Shown: positions 30,717-39,424 of the stretch, in pieces
Layout: each line of letters begins with the position of its first letter
How positions within the stretch are numbered: the stretch's first letter is position 1
Assembly (NCBI GenBank): GCA_963753585.1
Contig: CAVWCU010000001.1
Span: forward strand, 1,116,001-1,180,000
Length of the DNA: 64,000 nt
Direction: 5' to 3'
Source of the DNA: VRUE01 sp963753585
GTDB taxonomy: Bacteria; Actinomycetota; Thermoleophilia; Solirubrobacterales; 70-9
Program-made: the position numbers and the translations under genes
Notes under the pieces: model-generated
What the model saw: the letters and a program-made list of their open reading frames with translations, nothing else
The model's database searches: none
What the model was told of the DNA's origin: nothing

Positions 30717-31332
30717 CAGGCTCACTGTAGCACGCGTGCGCCGCTGAAATTTCGCTTTCCAAAAGGGAATCGAGCACGGACGAGGGCAGCCCACCGGGGG
30801 TGTCCACTGGCAGCACCCCGAACAGCGCCCGGCGTGCGGACACCCAGGCGAGGGGTCGCTTCAAAACCTTGACCTGCAGGCCACCGCCCAGCAGATCCCC
30901 GACCGCGAGAGCTGTCAAAGCGCGGTCGGAGGAAAGGTCGGCACAGAGGAGCGCGCCGGTAGGCCGAATGCCCTCCCCGGCCAGCAGCGGCTGCAGCCAC
31001 GCGGGCGGGAGGTGGACGACGGCGACGGAGTCGCGGACCAAGGGCAGCGCCGCCCGCATCAGCTCGAGCGCCCCCTCTTCGTCGGGGACGGCGAGGTGAC
31101 AGATATGCCCGCGCGAGGCGGCCCGCAGTTGCGGCAGGTGGGCCGCAAGCCGCTCCTCCAGCTCGCGCGCGTCGGCCGATGCGATCAGGGTCGGGCGGGG
31201 CGGGCGGCCGCCGACGTCGATCAGCAGGCCCGGTCGGTCGGGGTCCGATCCGGCGCAGGCAAGCGCGGCCGCAGCGGCCTTCGAGCCGCTCGCGGCGCCG
31301 ACGGCCGTGACCAGGACCACGCGCTCGCTCAT
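30604..31332 (-). CDS. TadZ/CpaE-like degenerate P-loop protein, C-terminus probably displaced
   Basis: 242 residues as read. It starts VVLVTAVGAASGSKAAAAALACAG, a MinD/TadZ-like nucleotide fold with a degraded P-loop, followed by GLLIDVGGRPPRP and a repeat of beta-alpha units (HICHLAVPDEEGALELMRAAL, VAVVHLPPAWLQPLL). TadZ/CpaE proteins place Tad pilus machines. The ATG overlaps the stop of the TadE-like gene (ATGA), supporting a Tad context. The last ~37 residues are an Arg/Gln-rich reading of antitoxin DNA and are unlikely to be original. Confidence 0.5.
   Translation of the reverse strand: MSERVVLVTAVGAASGSKAAAAALACAGSDPDRPGLLIDVGGRPPRPTLIASADARELEERLAAHLPQLRAASRGHICHLAVPDEEGALELMRAALPLVRDSVAVVHLPPAWLQPLLAGEGIRPTGALLCADLSSDRALTALAVGDLLGGGLQVKVLKRPLAWVSARRALFGVLPVDTPGGLPSSVLDSLLESEISAAHACYSEPDDPEADPERAAQQQRRGDEGSRRRRGLHRDAQRQAGR
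30724..30729 (-). promoter_or_regulatory. -10 hexamer TACAGT for the antitoxin-toxin pair
   Basis: Ends 7 nt before the ATG at 30716. Confidence 0.5.
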
Positions 31333-31664
31333 CGCCCAGCCGGCCTCGCGAAGGCGGAGCTAGTAATTGCCAGCAGGTCCCCGAGCCGTGGCGACGGCGA
31401 CGGCGGTCGCACCCGGACCTCCACCTCTCCCCCGCGCACCGTCACCTCCACGTCCTCCTCGGCCCAGCCCGGCAGGGCATCCCTGGCCGCGGTCTCGGCC
31501 GGCCGCCCAGCGGCCAGCGCCAGCGCCCCCGCCTCGGCGGCGCCGTCGGCCAGGGTCAGGGCGAAGCCGGCAAGGAGAAGCTGCAGGGCAATCGATCCGG
31601 CCAGCAACACCAACGGGATCGCGGCGATCGCTTCGACCGTCGCCTGCCCGCTCTCCTTACTCAC
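31329..31664 (-). CDS. TadE-like minor pilin
   Basis: 111 residues. The N-terminus GQATVEAIAAIPLVLLAGSIALQLLLAGFAL is the TadE signature (short polar start with Glu, then one membrane helix), followed by ADGAAEAGALALAAG and a small outside domain. It is coupled to its neighbours on both sides. TadE/F pilins prime or decorate Tad (Flp) pili. Confidence 0.75.
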   Translation of the reverse strand: MSKESGQATVEAIAAIPLVLLAGSIALQLLLAGFALTLADGAAEAGALALAAGRPAETAARDALPGWAEEDVEVTVRGGEVEVRVRPPSPSPRLGDLLAITSSAFARPAGR

Positions 31665-32007
31665 TGCCCAGCCCGCTCTCGGTCTCGACGGTCAGGTGCG
31701 GCAACCCCGGCAGCAGGCGCGGCACCGGCACGCGCACCGAGACCGTTCCCGAGTCCTCGACGCGAGCGCCGGACCGCAGGGACGGCGGCAGGGCGCTCCG
31801 GGCCGCCGCCCTCGCATCGCCCTCGACCAGCGCGGCACGCGCGCCCGCACGCGCGGCCACGCCCGCCGACCACAGCGAGTGGCCGGCAAGACCGAGCTGC
31901 GCCGCCACGAGGATCGCCAGCAGCAGGAGCGGGACCACCGCGATCAGCTCGACCGAGGCGGTCCCCTCCTCCCTGTGGCCTGCACTGCTGGCGATCCGTG
32001 GCGACAC
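31657..32007 (-). CDS. TadE-like minor pilin, second copy
   Basis: 116 residues with the same plan: EEGTASVELIAVVPLLLLAILVAAQLGLAG, then AGVAARAGARAALVEGD and a beta-rich tail ending in the LTVETESGLGSE segment. The stop overlaps the start of the next pilin gene by 8 nt. No TadA ATPase, TadB/C or Flp major pilin is in the window, so the rest of the machine must be elsewhere or lost. Confidence 0.75.
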   Translation of the reverse strand: MSPRIASSAGHREEGTASVELIAVVPLLLLAILVAAQLGLAGHSLWSAGVAARAGARAALVEGDARAAARSALPPSLRSGARVEDSGTVSVRVPVPRLLPGLPHLTVETESGLGSE

Positions 32008-32087
32008 GCCATCACCGTCGCAACCCCGGCCGCGCGCGTGGCGCGCTCAACCGCGCGGATCAGTGACTTCTCTCGCGCTCGGGGCGT

Positions 32088-32438
32088 TCAGTAGGAGTTC
32101 GCGTCGATCCAGACTCGCCAAATTGCCGCGACCGAAGCGCCGAGCAGGACGATCCAGACGAGCGTGCCGCCACCGCTGGAGAAGAGCTCGTCGCTGCCGG
32201 CGATCAGCAGGGCGATCATCCCCAGCGCCCCGTAGAGCAGCACCCGGCGGCCGTCGCTCAGCGTCGCCAGCGTCAGCTGGTTCTGGCGGCTGAGCACGAA
32301 CAGCGTCCAGGCGATCCCCGCCAGGAAGCCCATCGTGATCGCGGTGAGGATCGCTTCGGCGGCATTGCCGCCGGCGGGCGCGAAGGCGACCACCAGCGCC
32401 AGCAGCGCGACGATCGCGGCGTTGCGCACGGTACGCAC
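32088..32438 (-). CDS. Small integral membrane protein
   Basis: 116 residues with four hydrophobic segments (around 8-25, 32-50, 64-82 and 91-110) and short loops. No family recognised. The GTG at 32438 is chosen because TAGAAT lies 7 nt upstream; an alternative GTG is at 32456. It lies between the pilin genes and the phosphate genes and cannot be tied to either. Confidence 0.6.
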   Translation of the reverse strand: MRTVRNAAIVALLALVVAFAPAGGNAAEAILTAITMGFLAGIAWTLFVLSRQNQLTLATLSDGRRVLLYGALGMIALLIAGSDELFSSGGGTLVWIVLLGASVAAIWRVWIDANSY

Positions 32439-32445
32439 GGGAAAA

Positions 32446-32451
32446 ATTCTA
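32446..32451 (-). promoter_or_regulatory. -10 hexamer TAGAAT
   Basis: Ends 7 nt before the GTG at 32438 and decides that start. Confidence 0.4.
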
Positions 32452-32465
32452 CGCACCGGGAGGGC

Positions 32466-32702
32466 CTACTTGCTCGACATGACCACGATGCCGAAGACCA
32501 CAGCCGCCAGGGTGGCCAGCACGGCCAGGCCCGCGAGCACCGCTGCCCCGCCCGCAGCCAGCGGTCGTTCGTTGCGGCTGAGGTCGGCGAAACGGGCGAC
32601 GCCCCATATCGCCACCGAGAAGACGACGGTTATCCCCACCCCTCCGACCAGCGACGCGACTACCGTCTGCAGCAGCTCCTTGGTTTCGACGACGACCGCC
32701 AT
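32466..32702 (-). CDS. Two-helix membrane protein downstream of pit
   Basis: 78 residues with two membrane helices (about 15-37 and 49-73) and a short cytoplasmic loop (RFADLSRNERP). Its ATG lies 3 bp after the pit stop, so it is almost surely made with the phosphate carrier and may be an accessory subunit. No family recognised. Confidence 0.7.
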   Translation of the reverse strand: MAVVVETKELLQTVVASLVGGVGITVVFSVAIWGVARFADLSRNERPLAAGGAAVLAGLAVLATLAAVVFGIVVMSSK

Positions 32703-32705
32703 GAC

Positions 32706-33803
32706 TCAGGCGGCCGGGACGGGGGCGCCCCGGCGCGAGCGCCGGGAGAAGATCGCAACGATCAGCGAGAGCGACATCAGCGAGACCAGGACGGGGCCCA
32801 GGGCGCCGCTGCCGAAGATCGCGGTCGCCCCGTAGGTGAGGGCGCCGATAGCCGCCGCCGCCGGCAGCGTCAACAGCCAGGCGGTGACGATGTTGCCGGC
32901 GACCCCCCAGCGCACCGCCGAGACCCGCTTGCCGGCGCCGGCGCCCATGATGCCGCCGTTGATCACGTGGGTGGTCGAAAGCGGGAAGCCGAAATGGGTA
33001 GAGGCGAGGATCACCGTGGCGCCGGCCCCCTGGGCCGAGAATCCCTGCGCCGCGTCCATCTTGATGATCCGCGTGCCGGTCGTGCGGATGATCCGCCAAC
33101 CGCCGCTGTAGGTGCCAAGCGCGATCGCCACCGCCGAGGAGACGATCACCCAGAGAGGCGGGTCGGCGTCCGCGCCCAGCGTGCCGTTGGCGACCAGGGC
33201 CAGGGTGATCACGCCCATCGTCTTCTGCGCGTCGTTGGTGCCGTGGGCCAGCGCCAGCAACCCGCCGGAGACGACCTGGCCGTAGCGGAAGCCGCGCGTC
33301 ACCAGCCCCGGCCGTTGCCGTCCCACGATCCTGTAGACCAGCCCGATCGCGATCCCGGCGACGGTGAAGGCGAGGATCGGCGCGATCACCGCCGGGATCA
33401 GCACCTTGCCGACCAAACCGTCCGCGATCACCGCGTCGAAGCCCGCGGCCGCCACCGCCGAGCCCACCACGCCGCCGATCAGCGCGTGCGAGGAGCTCGA
33501 CGGGAGGCCGAAGGACCAGGTGATCAGGTTCCAGGCGATAGCTCCGATCAGCCCGGCGAAGACGACCGTCGGCGTGACCACGCCGGAGTTGACGACGTCG
33601 TTGGCGACCGTCGCCGCGACCGAGATCGAGATGAAGGCGCCGGCGAAGTTGAGCAGCGAGGCCATTGCGATCGCCGCCTGGGGGCGCGCGGCCCCGGTCG
33701 AGATCGAGGTCGCGACGACGTTCGCGGTGTCGTGGAAGCCGTTGGTGAAGTCGAAGGCAAGCGCCGTGCAGACGACTATGACGAGGATGACGTCAGAGCT
33801 CAT
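32706..33803 (-). CDS. pit: Low-affinity inorganic phosphate transporter (Pit/PHO4 family)
   Basis: 365 residues, about ten membrane helices. Both inverted-repeat signatures are present: FTNGFHDTANVVATSISTGA near the start and ALAHGTNDAQKTMGVITLAL in the second half. Pit carries metal-phosphate with protons when phosphate is plentiful. The upstream DUF47 protein is its usual partner, 4 bp apart. Confidence 0.93.
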   Translation of the reverse strand: MSSDVILVIVVCTALAFDFTNGFHDTANVVATSISTGAARPQAAIAMASLLNFAGAFISISVAATVANDVVNSGVVTPTVVFAGLIGAIAWNLITWSFGLPSSSSHALIGGVVGSAVAAAGFDAVIADGLVGKVLIPAVIAPILAFTVAGIAIGLVYRIVGRQRPGLVTRGFRYGQVVSGGLLALAHGTNDAQKTMGVITLALVANGTLGADADPPLWVIVSSAVAIALGTYSGGWRIIRTTGTRIIKMDAAQGFSAQGAGATVILASTHFGFPLSTTHVINGGIMGAGAGKRVSAVRWGVAGNIVTAWLLTLPAAAAIGALTYGATAIFGSGALGPVLVSLMSLSLIVAIFSRRSRRGAPVPAA

Positions 33804-33807
33804 CCGC

Positions 33808-34425
33808 TCATGAATTCTTGATCACGATGCCCTCGATGATCTGCGCAGCCGTCTCGGTGGCGTCGATCGCGTTCTCGAGCACGGCGAACATGTCCTTCCA
33901 GCGGATCACGACCATCGGGTCGATGCCGTTGGAGAAGAGCGAGGCGACAGCGTCGCGGGAGATCCGGTCGCCCTCGTTCTCCAAGCGGTGGATTTCGATC
34001 CAGTACTTGTCGAGATCCTTGAACTCCGGCAGGTGATCGAGGCTCTCGGCGAGCTGCTCGCAGGCCCCGACCAGGACTTTGGTCAGTGCCTGCGCCTGCG
34101 ACATCGGCGCCTCGATCTTGTAGAGGCCGAGCAGGTCCGCCGCCTCCTCGGTGTAGTCGACGATGTCGTCCATCTGAGTCGCCAGCCCGTAGATGTCCTC
34201 GCGGTCGATCGGGGTGACAAAGGTCGAGTTGAGGCGCTTGATGATGTCGTGGGTGATCCGGTCGCCCTCGTGCTCGGCCTTGAAGATCTCCCGGGCGAGA
34301 TCGCGATCGTCGGGCCAAGAGCCCATCATCTCGTCGAGCAGCCGCGAGGCATGAAGGGTGTTCTGACCCGCCTCGATGAAGAGGTCGAAGAAGGTCTGGT
34401 CGCGAGGCAGAAGGGAGAGGCGCAC
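33808..34425 (-). CDS. Pit accessory protein, DUF47/PhoU-like
   Basis: 205 residues, all helical. Two acidic metal-binding repeats of the PhoU/DUF47 type: KAEHEGDRITHDIIKRLN with DREDIYGLATQMDDIVDYTE, and RLENEGDRISRDAVASLF with WKDMFAVLENAIDATE. DUF47 proteins gate or regulate Pit carriers. The GTG at 34425 is preceded 9 nt upstream by TAGGAT, so the pair probably has its own promoter, apart from ppk1. Confidence 0.9.
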   Translation of the reverse strand: MRLSLLPRDQTFFDLFIEAGQNTLHASRLLDEMMGSWPDDRDLAREIFKAEHEGDRITHDIIKRLNSTFVTPIDREDIYGLATQMDDIVDYTEEAADLLGLYKIEAPMSQAQALTKVLVGACEQLAESLDHLPEFKDLDKYWIEIHRLENEGDRISRDAVASLFSNGIDPMVVIRWKDMFAVLENAIDATETAAQIIEGIVIKNS

Positions 34426-34434
34426 TACCTGGCA

Positions 34435-34440
34435 ATCCTA
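34435..34440 (-). promoter_or_regulatory. -10 hexamer TAGGAT for the DUF47-pit operon
   Basis: Ends 9 nt before the GTG at 34425; slightly wider spacing than the other cases. Confidence 0.35.
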
Positions 34441-34465
34441 TTGATAGGCGCGGGCCGCATCCCGC

Positions 34466-36577
34466 TCAGCCGGCGCTGGCGGCGAGCTGCTCGGCTGCAC
34501 GCGCCGCGTGGCGCTCGCGCAGCTCCTCCTGGACGCTGCGCCGCTGCCCGTTTTCGGGTCCGAGACGGGTCCAGGCGCCGTCGCCGTCCAGCTCCCAGGC
34601 ATTGGCGCTCTCGGCAAAGCAGCGCTCGAGCACGTCGAGCAGCTCGACTTTCAGGGCGGGATCCTCAACCGGTGTCACCAGCTCGACGCGGCTGTCGAGG
34701 TTGCGCGGCATCAGGTCGGCGGAGCCCATCAGCACCCGTGTCTCCTCGCCGCGCTGGAATGTGTAGATGCGGGAGTGCTCGAGGAAACGCCCGACGATCG
34801 AGACGACGCGGATGTTCTCGGAGACCCCGGGCACGCCCGGCCGCAGACAGCAGATTCCGCGCACGTTGAGGTCGACCCGCACTCCCGCCTGCGACGCCTC
34901 GTACAGCGCCCGGATGCAGGCCGCGTCGACCAGCGAGTTCATCTTCAGCGCGATCCGCGCCTCCTCGCCGGCGCGCTGCGCCTCGACCGTGGTCTCGATC
35001 TCCTCGAGGATGCGGTCGCGCATCGTCGTCGGCGAGACCAGCACCTTGCGGTACTCGGCGGGCCGCCCATACCCGGTGAGGAAGTTGAACATCTCGGCGA
35101 CGTCGGCGCCGATCTCCTCATCCGCGGTGAAGAGGCCGAAGTCGGTGTAGAGGCGAGCCGTCTTCGGGTGGTAGTTGCCGGTGCCGATGTGGACGTACTC
35201 GCGCACCCGGTCGCCCTCGCGGCGGGCGACGACGATCGCCTTCACGTGGGTCTTCAAGCCGGGAATGCCATAGACAACGTGCACCCCGGACTCCTCCAGC
35301 GACTTGGCCCAGGCGATGTTGGCCTCCTCGTCGAAGCGGGCCTTCAGCTCGACCATGCAGACCGCCTGCTTGCCGCGTTCGGAGGCGCGGATCAGCGACG
35401 GGACCAGCGGCGAGTCGTCGCTGGTCCGGTACACCGTCTGCTTGATCGCCAGCACGTCGGGGTCGGCGACCGCCTGCTCGACGAAGCGCTCGACCGAGGT
35501 GGCGAACGAGTCGTAGGGGTGGTGGACGAGGATGTCGTAGTTGCGGATCGCGGCAAAGATGTCGACGGGTTCGTCATCCTCTCCCTGCAGGCGCGGCTGG
35601 GTCACGGGAGTCCAGGGCGAGTAACGCAGCTCCGCGTGACCGGGGATGTCGGCGACCGCGGTGAGGTCGGCGAGGTCGATCAGCCCGTCGACGTCGTAGA
35701 CCTCGCGGTCCTCGAGCCGCAACGCGTCGATCAGCTGCTGGCGCAGCTTCGGGTTCATCCCGGCGGCGATCTCGAGCCGCACGACCTCGCCGAAGCGGCG
35801 GCGGCGGATCTCGTCCTGGACGGCCTGCACGAGGTCGTCCGCCTCGTCGGAGACGGTGAAGTCGGCGTCCCGGGTGACGCGGAAGTAGCCGTGGTCGACG
35901 ACCTCGGTGCCGGGGAAGAGCACGTCGAGATTGGCGGCGATCGCCTCCTCCAAGGGCACGAACGCCTTCCCGTCGTAACCGACCGGCAGGAAGCGGCCGA
36001 GCAGCTCCTTCGGCACCTTGACGCGGGCGATGATCTCAGTGCCGCTGTCGGGGTCGCGCAGCAGCACGCCGAGGCTGAGCGAGAGATTGGAGATATAGGG
36101 GAAGGGCCGGCCGAGGCCGATCACCAAGGGCGTCAGCGCCGGGAAGACCTGCTCGTGGAAGCGCTCGTCGATTTCGCGCCGCTCCTCCGCGGTCGCCGAG
36201 TCGAGCGTGACGATGCGGATCTCGTGCTGCTCCAGCGCCGGGCGGATCTTGCCCTCGAAGCAGCGGTGCAGGCGCCGGTCGAGCTCCAGGACCCTCGCCT
36301 GGATCGCGTCGATCTGCGTGCCGGGGGCAAGGCCATCGGGACCGCGAGCGTCGATCCCCGCGTCGAGCTGGTCGAAGAGGCCGGCCACCCGGACCATGTA
36401 GAACTCGTCCAGGTTGGAGGCGTAGATCGCGCAGAAGCGGACCTGCTCCAGCAGCGGCACCTCGGGATCCTCAGCCAGCTCGAGAACCCGCTGGTTGAAG
36501 TCGAGCCAGGAGAGCTCGCGGTTGAAGTAGAGGGCGGGATCTTCGATCGGCCAATCGTACTGCCGTGCGGCCGCCAT
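34466..36577 (-). CDS. ppk1: Polyphosphate kinase 1
   Basis: 703 residues, full length. N domain: FNRELSWLDFNQRVLELA and YASNLDEFYMVRVAG. Catalytic domains: IKQTVYRTSDDSPLV, VELKARFDEEANIAWAKSLEESG, the autophosphorylated histidine in GLKTHVKAIVV, IGTGNYHPKTARLYTD, and the second histidine in FLEHSRIYTF. It makes long-chain polyphosphate from ATP. It lies 11 bp downstream of the PHP-glycosyltransferase gene on the same strand and probably shares its Pho-box promoter. Confidence 0.96.
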   Translation of the reverse strand: MAAARQYDWPIEDPALYFNRELSWLDFNQRVLELAEDPEVPLLEQVRFCAIYASNLDEFYMVRVAGLFDQLDAGIDARGPDGLAPGTQIDAIQARVLELDRRLHRCFEGKIRPALEQHEIRIVTLDSATAEERREIDERFHEQVFPALTPLVIGLGRPFPYISNLSLSLGVLLRDPDSGTEIIARVKVPKELLGRFLPVGYDGKAFVPLEEAIAANLDVLFPGTEVVDHGYFRVTRDADFTVSDEADDLVQAVQDEIRRRRFGEVVRLEIAAGMNPKLRQQLIDALRLEDREVYDVDGLIDLADLTAVADIPGHAELRYSPWTPVTQPRLQGEDDEPVDIFAAIRNYDILVHHPYDSFATSVERFVEQAVADPDVLAIKQTVYRTSDDSPLVPSLIRASERGKQAVCMVELKARFDEEANIAWAKSLEESGVHVVYGIPGLKTHVKAIVVARREGDRVREYVHIGTGNYHPKTARLYTDFGLFTADEEIGADVAEMFNFLTGYGRPAEYRKVLVSPTTMRDRILEEIETTVEAQRAGEEARIALKMNSLVDAACIRALYEASQAGVRVDLNVRGICCLRPGVPGVSENIRVVSIVGRFLEHSRIYTFQRGEETRVLMGSADLMPRNLDSRVELVTPVEDPALKVELLDVLERCFAESANAWELDGDGAWTRLGPENGQRRSVQEELRERHAARAAEQLAASAG

Positions 36578-36588
36578 CCCATCGGGTC

Positions 36589-38889
36589 TCAGGCGGCGCG
36601 GGCAGATGCTTGCCGGGGAGTCTCGGCGGCTGCTCCGAGCGTGCGTCGATAGCCGTCCGCGAGTTGCTCTAGCGCTCGCTCCCAGGAGCGCTCACGGGCC
36701 GCCCGAACGGCGGAGGCGCCGAGGTGGCGGCGCAGGAGCGGCGAGGAGACGAGCTGCAGGACGGTGCCGGCGATGTGATCGGCGTCTGCCTGGCAGAGCA
36801 TCCCGGTATGCCGGTTCTCCACCAGCGACGCCGGCCCTCCTTCGGCGACGGCGACGACCGGCAGGCCGCTGGCGCCGGCCTCGAGCACCACCTGGCCGTA
36901 GGTGTCCGTGGTCGAGCAGAAGAGGAAGAGGTCGGCGCTGGCATAGGCGCGGGCGAGGTCCTCGCCCTCGAGCCAGCCGAGGAAGGTTGCGTGCTCGCCG
37001 AGACGCGCGCGCAACTCGGCCTCCTCGGGCCCGCCGCCCGCGAGCAGCAGGTGCAGGCGGGGGTCCGAACGGCGCGCGCGCAGGAAGCTCTCCGCGAGAA
37101 GGTCGACGCCCTTCTCGCGCGTGAGCCGGCCGGCGTAGAGGACCTTGATCTCCCCCGGGTACTCCCCACGCGCGGCCTTGCCCGGATCGAAGCGGGAAAC
37201 GTCCACCCCCCGCTCCCAGCGTCCGAGCCGGGCCTCCTCCACGCCGAGCGAGAGCAGCGAGCGATCGGCCGCCGGGCTCGGCGAGAGGACGAGGGAAGGC
37301 GCGCGGTAGAAGGCGCCGAGGGCGCCCTGCGCCATCGACTCGAGGCTGTCGTCGCCGCTGCGCATGCCCGCGTAGGTGGCCAGCTCTGTGTGGTAGCTGG
37401 CAATCAGCGGCGTCCCCGCGATCCGGCTCAGCAACGCGGCGGCAACCCCCGCCGGGCCCGGCGCGGTGACGTGGACCGCGTCATAGCGGCCCTCGGCCAG
37501 GGTCTCGACCAGGCCCGGGAGTCCGGGGACGCCCAGGCTCATCCCTGCGTAGAAGGGAACTTCGAGCTCGGTAGCTGCCGGCAGCCGCCGGTCGACCCCG
37601 GCGTCGGTGCCGACAACCTCGACCTCGAACCCCGGCACGCCGAGCTCGCGGATCTTCTCGATCGTCGCGGTGACGCCATGCATGGCGTCGATCCCGTCCG
37701 CGATCAGCGCCACCCGGCGCCGCTCGCCGGGCCGGGGCGCAAGCTTCGCCTTCTCGGCGCCCAGGAAAGCCGTCGCGGGGACGTAGGGGACGACCGGAAC
37801 GAGAGCGTCGAACATGGTGTCCAGCGCGATGCCCACGTCGCCGCCGGCAGCCGCCGAGGAGCCGCCTGCGACCGCGTCCCGCAGGCGCCTCTCGTGGGTG
37901 CGGCGGGCGTGGCGGTAGAGGTCTGCGTGAGAGAAGTCCTCGGCCTGCAGATAGGCGATCAGGTCGCGGCCGCGCAGGTCGAGGTCGACCGAGCCCAGCC
38001 ACGCCTCGAGCAGGGCGCGTGCGTCGCCCGGGCCGACGTCGGCCGCGACCTCACCCTCGCGCGCGGCGCCCTCGCCGATCGTGCGCTGGGCGATCTTCAG
38101 CACCGCCGCCGGATCCATCGCTCCGGTGCGCCTTTTGCGGTCTATAACCACATAAGGGGCACCGGAAGGGGAAAGGTCGAGGGCGCGGGTGGCGAGGGCG
38201 ATCGCCGCGTGTGCCCACTTCGCGGCGCTGCCCTGCTCGCCGCCGGCAGCGGCGTTGCCGGCGCGCACCTGTCGCAGAAACTCTTCCGGCGTGGATGCCG
38301 CCGGCACCTCGGTGAAGGTGCGGCCGATGTCCACGCCGGCGTGATCGTCGGAACCGCCGATCCCGGTCCCCCCGTGCGTCTCCGTGTAGATCGCCGCCGG
38401 CATGTTCAGCTCCGCTGCCCGCGAGCCGTTGCGCACCTCCCAAACCCCGAAGAGCTCGGCGAGGCGGCGACGGTGCCGTGGCGCGAGCGGCGCGGCGACG
38501 TTGTAGAAGGGGTGCGCGAGCGCGCAGGCGATCTCGTTCTCGTCAAGGTATGCGGCGCAGGCCTCCAGATCGCCGACGTGTGCCTGCAGCCACTCGTGGT
38601 CCCCGGGAGTGATCCCGTAGCAGAGGACGTGAACCGCCTGGGGCTCGCCGGCGAAGCGGGCGGTCAGCTCCTCGGAGACGAAGCAATCGGGACGGTCGGC
38701 GAGCTCGAGGCAACCGTCGATCGTGTCGTGGTCGGTGATCGTGACGAAGTCCATCCCCCGCCGCTTGGCCAGCTCGTAGACCTCCTCGGGCGGCGTCGCG
38801 CACTCGGGCAATCCGAGCGAACGCTGTACACCGAGCCGCGAGAGCTGCGAGGCGGTGGAATGGCAGTGCATGTCTACTCGGGAAATCAT
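36589..38889 (-). CDS. PHP phosphoesterase - GT4 glycosyltransferase fusion
   Basis: 766 residues. N-terminal PHP domain (about 1-230): VDMHCHST, TITDHDTIDG, AHPF and GGSDDHAG supply the metal-binding His/Asp set. A helical linker follows (about 230-370). The C-terminal glycosyltransferase-B domain (about 395-755) shows GVDVSRFDPG, LYAGRLTREKGVDLL, LLAGGGPEEAELR and STTDTYGQVVLEAGASGLPVV with the EX7E motif of GT4 enzymes; nearest by pattern are MgtA/SqdX-like lipid glycosyltransferases. I use the ATG at 38889, which has AAGGGGAGA 8 nt upstream. The Pho-box array upstream suggests induction when phosphate is low; making phosphorus-free glycolipid is a plausible but unproven role. Confidence 0.85.
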   Translation of the reverse strand: MISRVDMHCHSTASQLSRLGVQRSLGLPECATPPEEVYELAKRRGMDFVTITDHDTIDGCLELADRPDCFVSEELTARFAGEPQAVHVLCYGITPGDHEWLQAHVGDLEACAAYLDENEIACALAHPFYNVAAPLAPRHRRRLAELFGVWEVRNGSRAAELNMPAAIYTETHGGTGIGGSDDHAGVDIGRTFTEVPAASTPEEFLRQVRAGNAAAGGEQGSAAKWAHAAIALATRALDLSPSGAPYVVIDRKRRTGAMDPAAVLKIAQRTIGEGAAREGEVAADVGPGDARALLEAWLGSVDLDLRGRDLIAYLQAEDFSHADLYRHARRTHERRLRDAVAGGSSAAAGGDVGIALDTMFDALVPVVPYVPATAFLGAEKAKLAPRPGERRRVALIADGIDAMHGVTATIEKIRELGVPGFEVEVVGTDAGVDRRLPAATELEVPFYAGMSLGVPGLPGLVETLAEGRYDAVHVTAPGPAGVAAALLSRIAGTPLIASYHTELATYAGMRSGDDSLESMAQGALGAFYRAPSLVLSPSPAADRSLLSLGVEEARLGRWERGVDVSRFDPGKAARGEYPGEIKVLYAGRLTREKGVDLLAESFLRARRSDPRLHLLLAGGGPEEAELRARLGEHATFLGWLEGEDLARAYASADLFLFCSTTDTYGQVVLEAGASGLPVVAVAEGGPASLVENRHTGMLCQADADHIAGTVLQLVSSPLLRRHLGASAVRAARERSWERALEQLADGYRRTLGAAAETPRQASARAA

Positions 38890-38953
38890 CGGCGTCTCCC
38901 CTTCTCTGGTCGTGTCTGTCACATCCATAATTCGCCATTAGCAGGGAAAACTT

Positions 38954-38997
38954 GTGAACAAACCGAGAACGCACCGTGAACATCCGGTGTTTTTGCG
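38954..38997 (-). promoter_or_regulatory. Pho-box array (11-bp repeats) before the PHP-glycosyltransferase gene
   Basis: Direct repeats with exact 11-bp period on the plus strand: GTGAACAAACC at 38954, GAGAACGCACC at 38965, GTGAACATCCG at 38976, and a weaker GTGTTTTTGCG at 38987. In the direction of the target gene they read GTTCAC, the core of Streptomyces PHO boxes. A -10-like GCTAAT lies about 11 nt downstream (38938-38943). Confidence 0.65.
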
Positions 38998-39004
38998 CCG
39001 ATGC

Positions 39005-39424
39005 TTAGAGGGCGCGTTCGAGAGCGGCCCAGGTGCCCTTGCTCGCCTCGGCCTGCCAGAGCTCGACGAAGTCGTGGAAGAGGCGCTCGCGGCGGTCGCG
39101 CAGGATCGCGGCCAAGGACTCGATGGCCTCGACCTTGGGCAGCATCAGGTCGCAGTCGTGCAGGTCGCCGAGAACCGACTGCAGTCGCTTGGCGGCATCG
39201 CGCGCCGCCTTCGCCTCCTCGCCGATGCACGGGCCGACGACCTCCAGCGCGTAGCGCAGCCGCTTCGCCGCGATCCGCATGTCGTGCTGGGCCGTCGCGG
39301 CGTTGGGGGCCAGGGCATCGGGGGCGAGTCCGCGCAGCTCGTCGAGCCTCGTCTGCACGATGCGCGAAGCGTTCGGGCGCAGCGGGGCACTCGGATCCAG
39401 GCCCTCGACCGCGCGCGCCTTCAC
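39005..39424 (-). CDS. CHAD-domain protein, second half
   Basis: 139 residues. It carries one HDMRIAAKRLRYALEVVGP motif, the basic helix of CHAD domains that binds polyphosphate, with HDCDLMLPKVEAIE and the family end (ERLFHDFVELWQAE). It equals the C-terminal half of a normal CHAD protein. The GTG at 39424 overlaps the stop of the first half (GTGA). Confidence 0.8.
   Translation of the reverse strand: MKARAVEGLDPSAPLRPNASRIVQTRLDELRGLAPDALAPNAATAQHDMRIAAKRLRYALEVVGPCIGEEAKAARDAAKRLQSVLGDLHDCDLMLPKVEAIESLAAILRDRRERLFHDFVELWQAEASKGTWAALERAL

Noticed and set aside
33808..34425. Second phoU gene
   Set aside because: Length, motifs and the position before pit fit DUF47 Pit-accessory proteins rather than PhoU, which is at 40891.
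34508..36652. Plus-strand frame of 714 codons
   Set aside because: Antisense of ppk1, which has all catalytic motifs.
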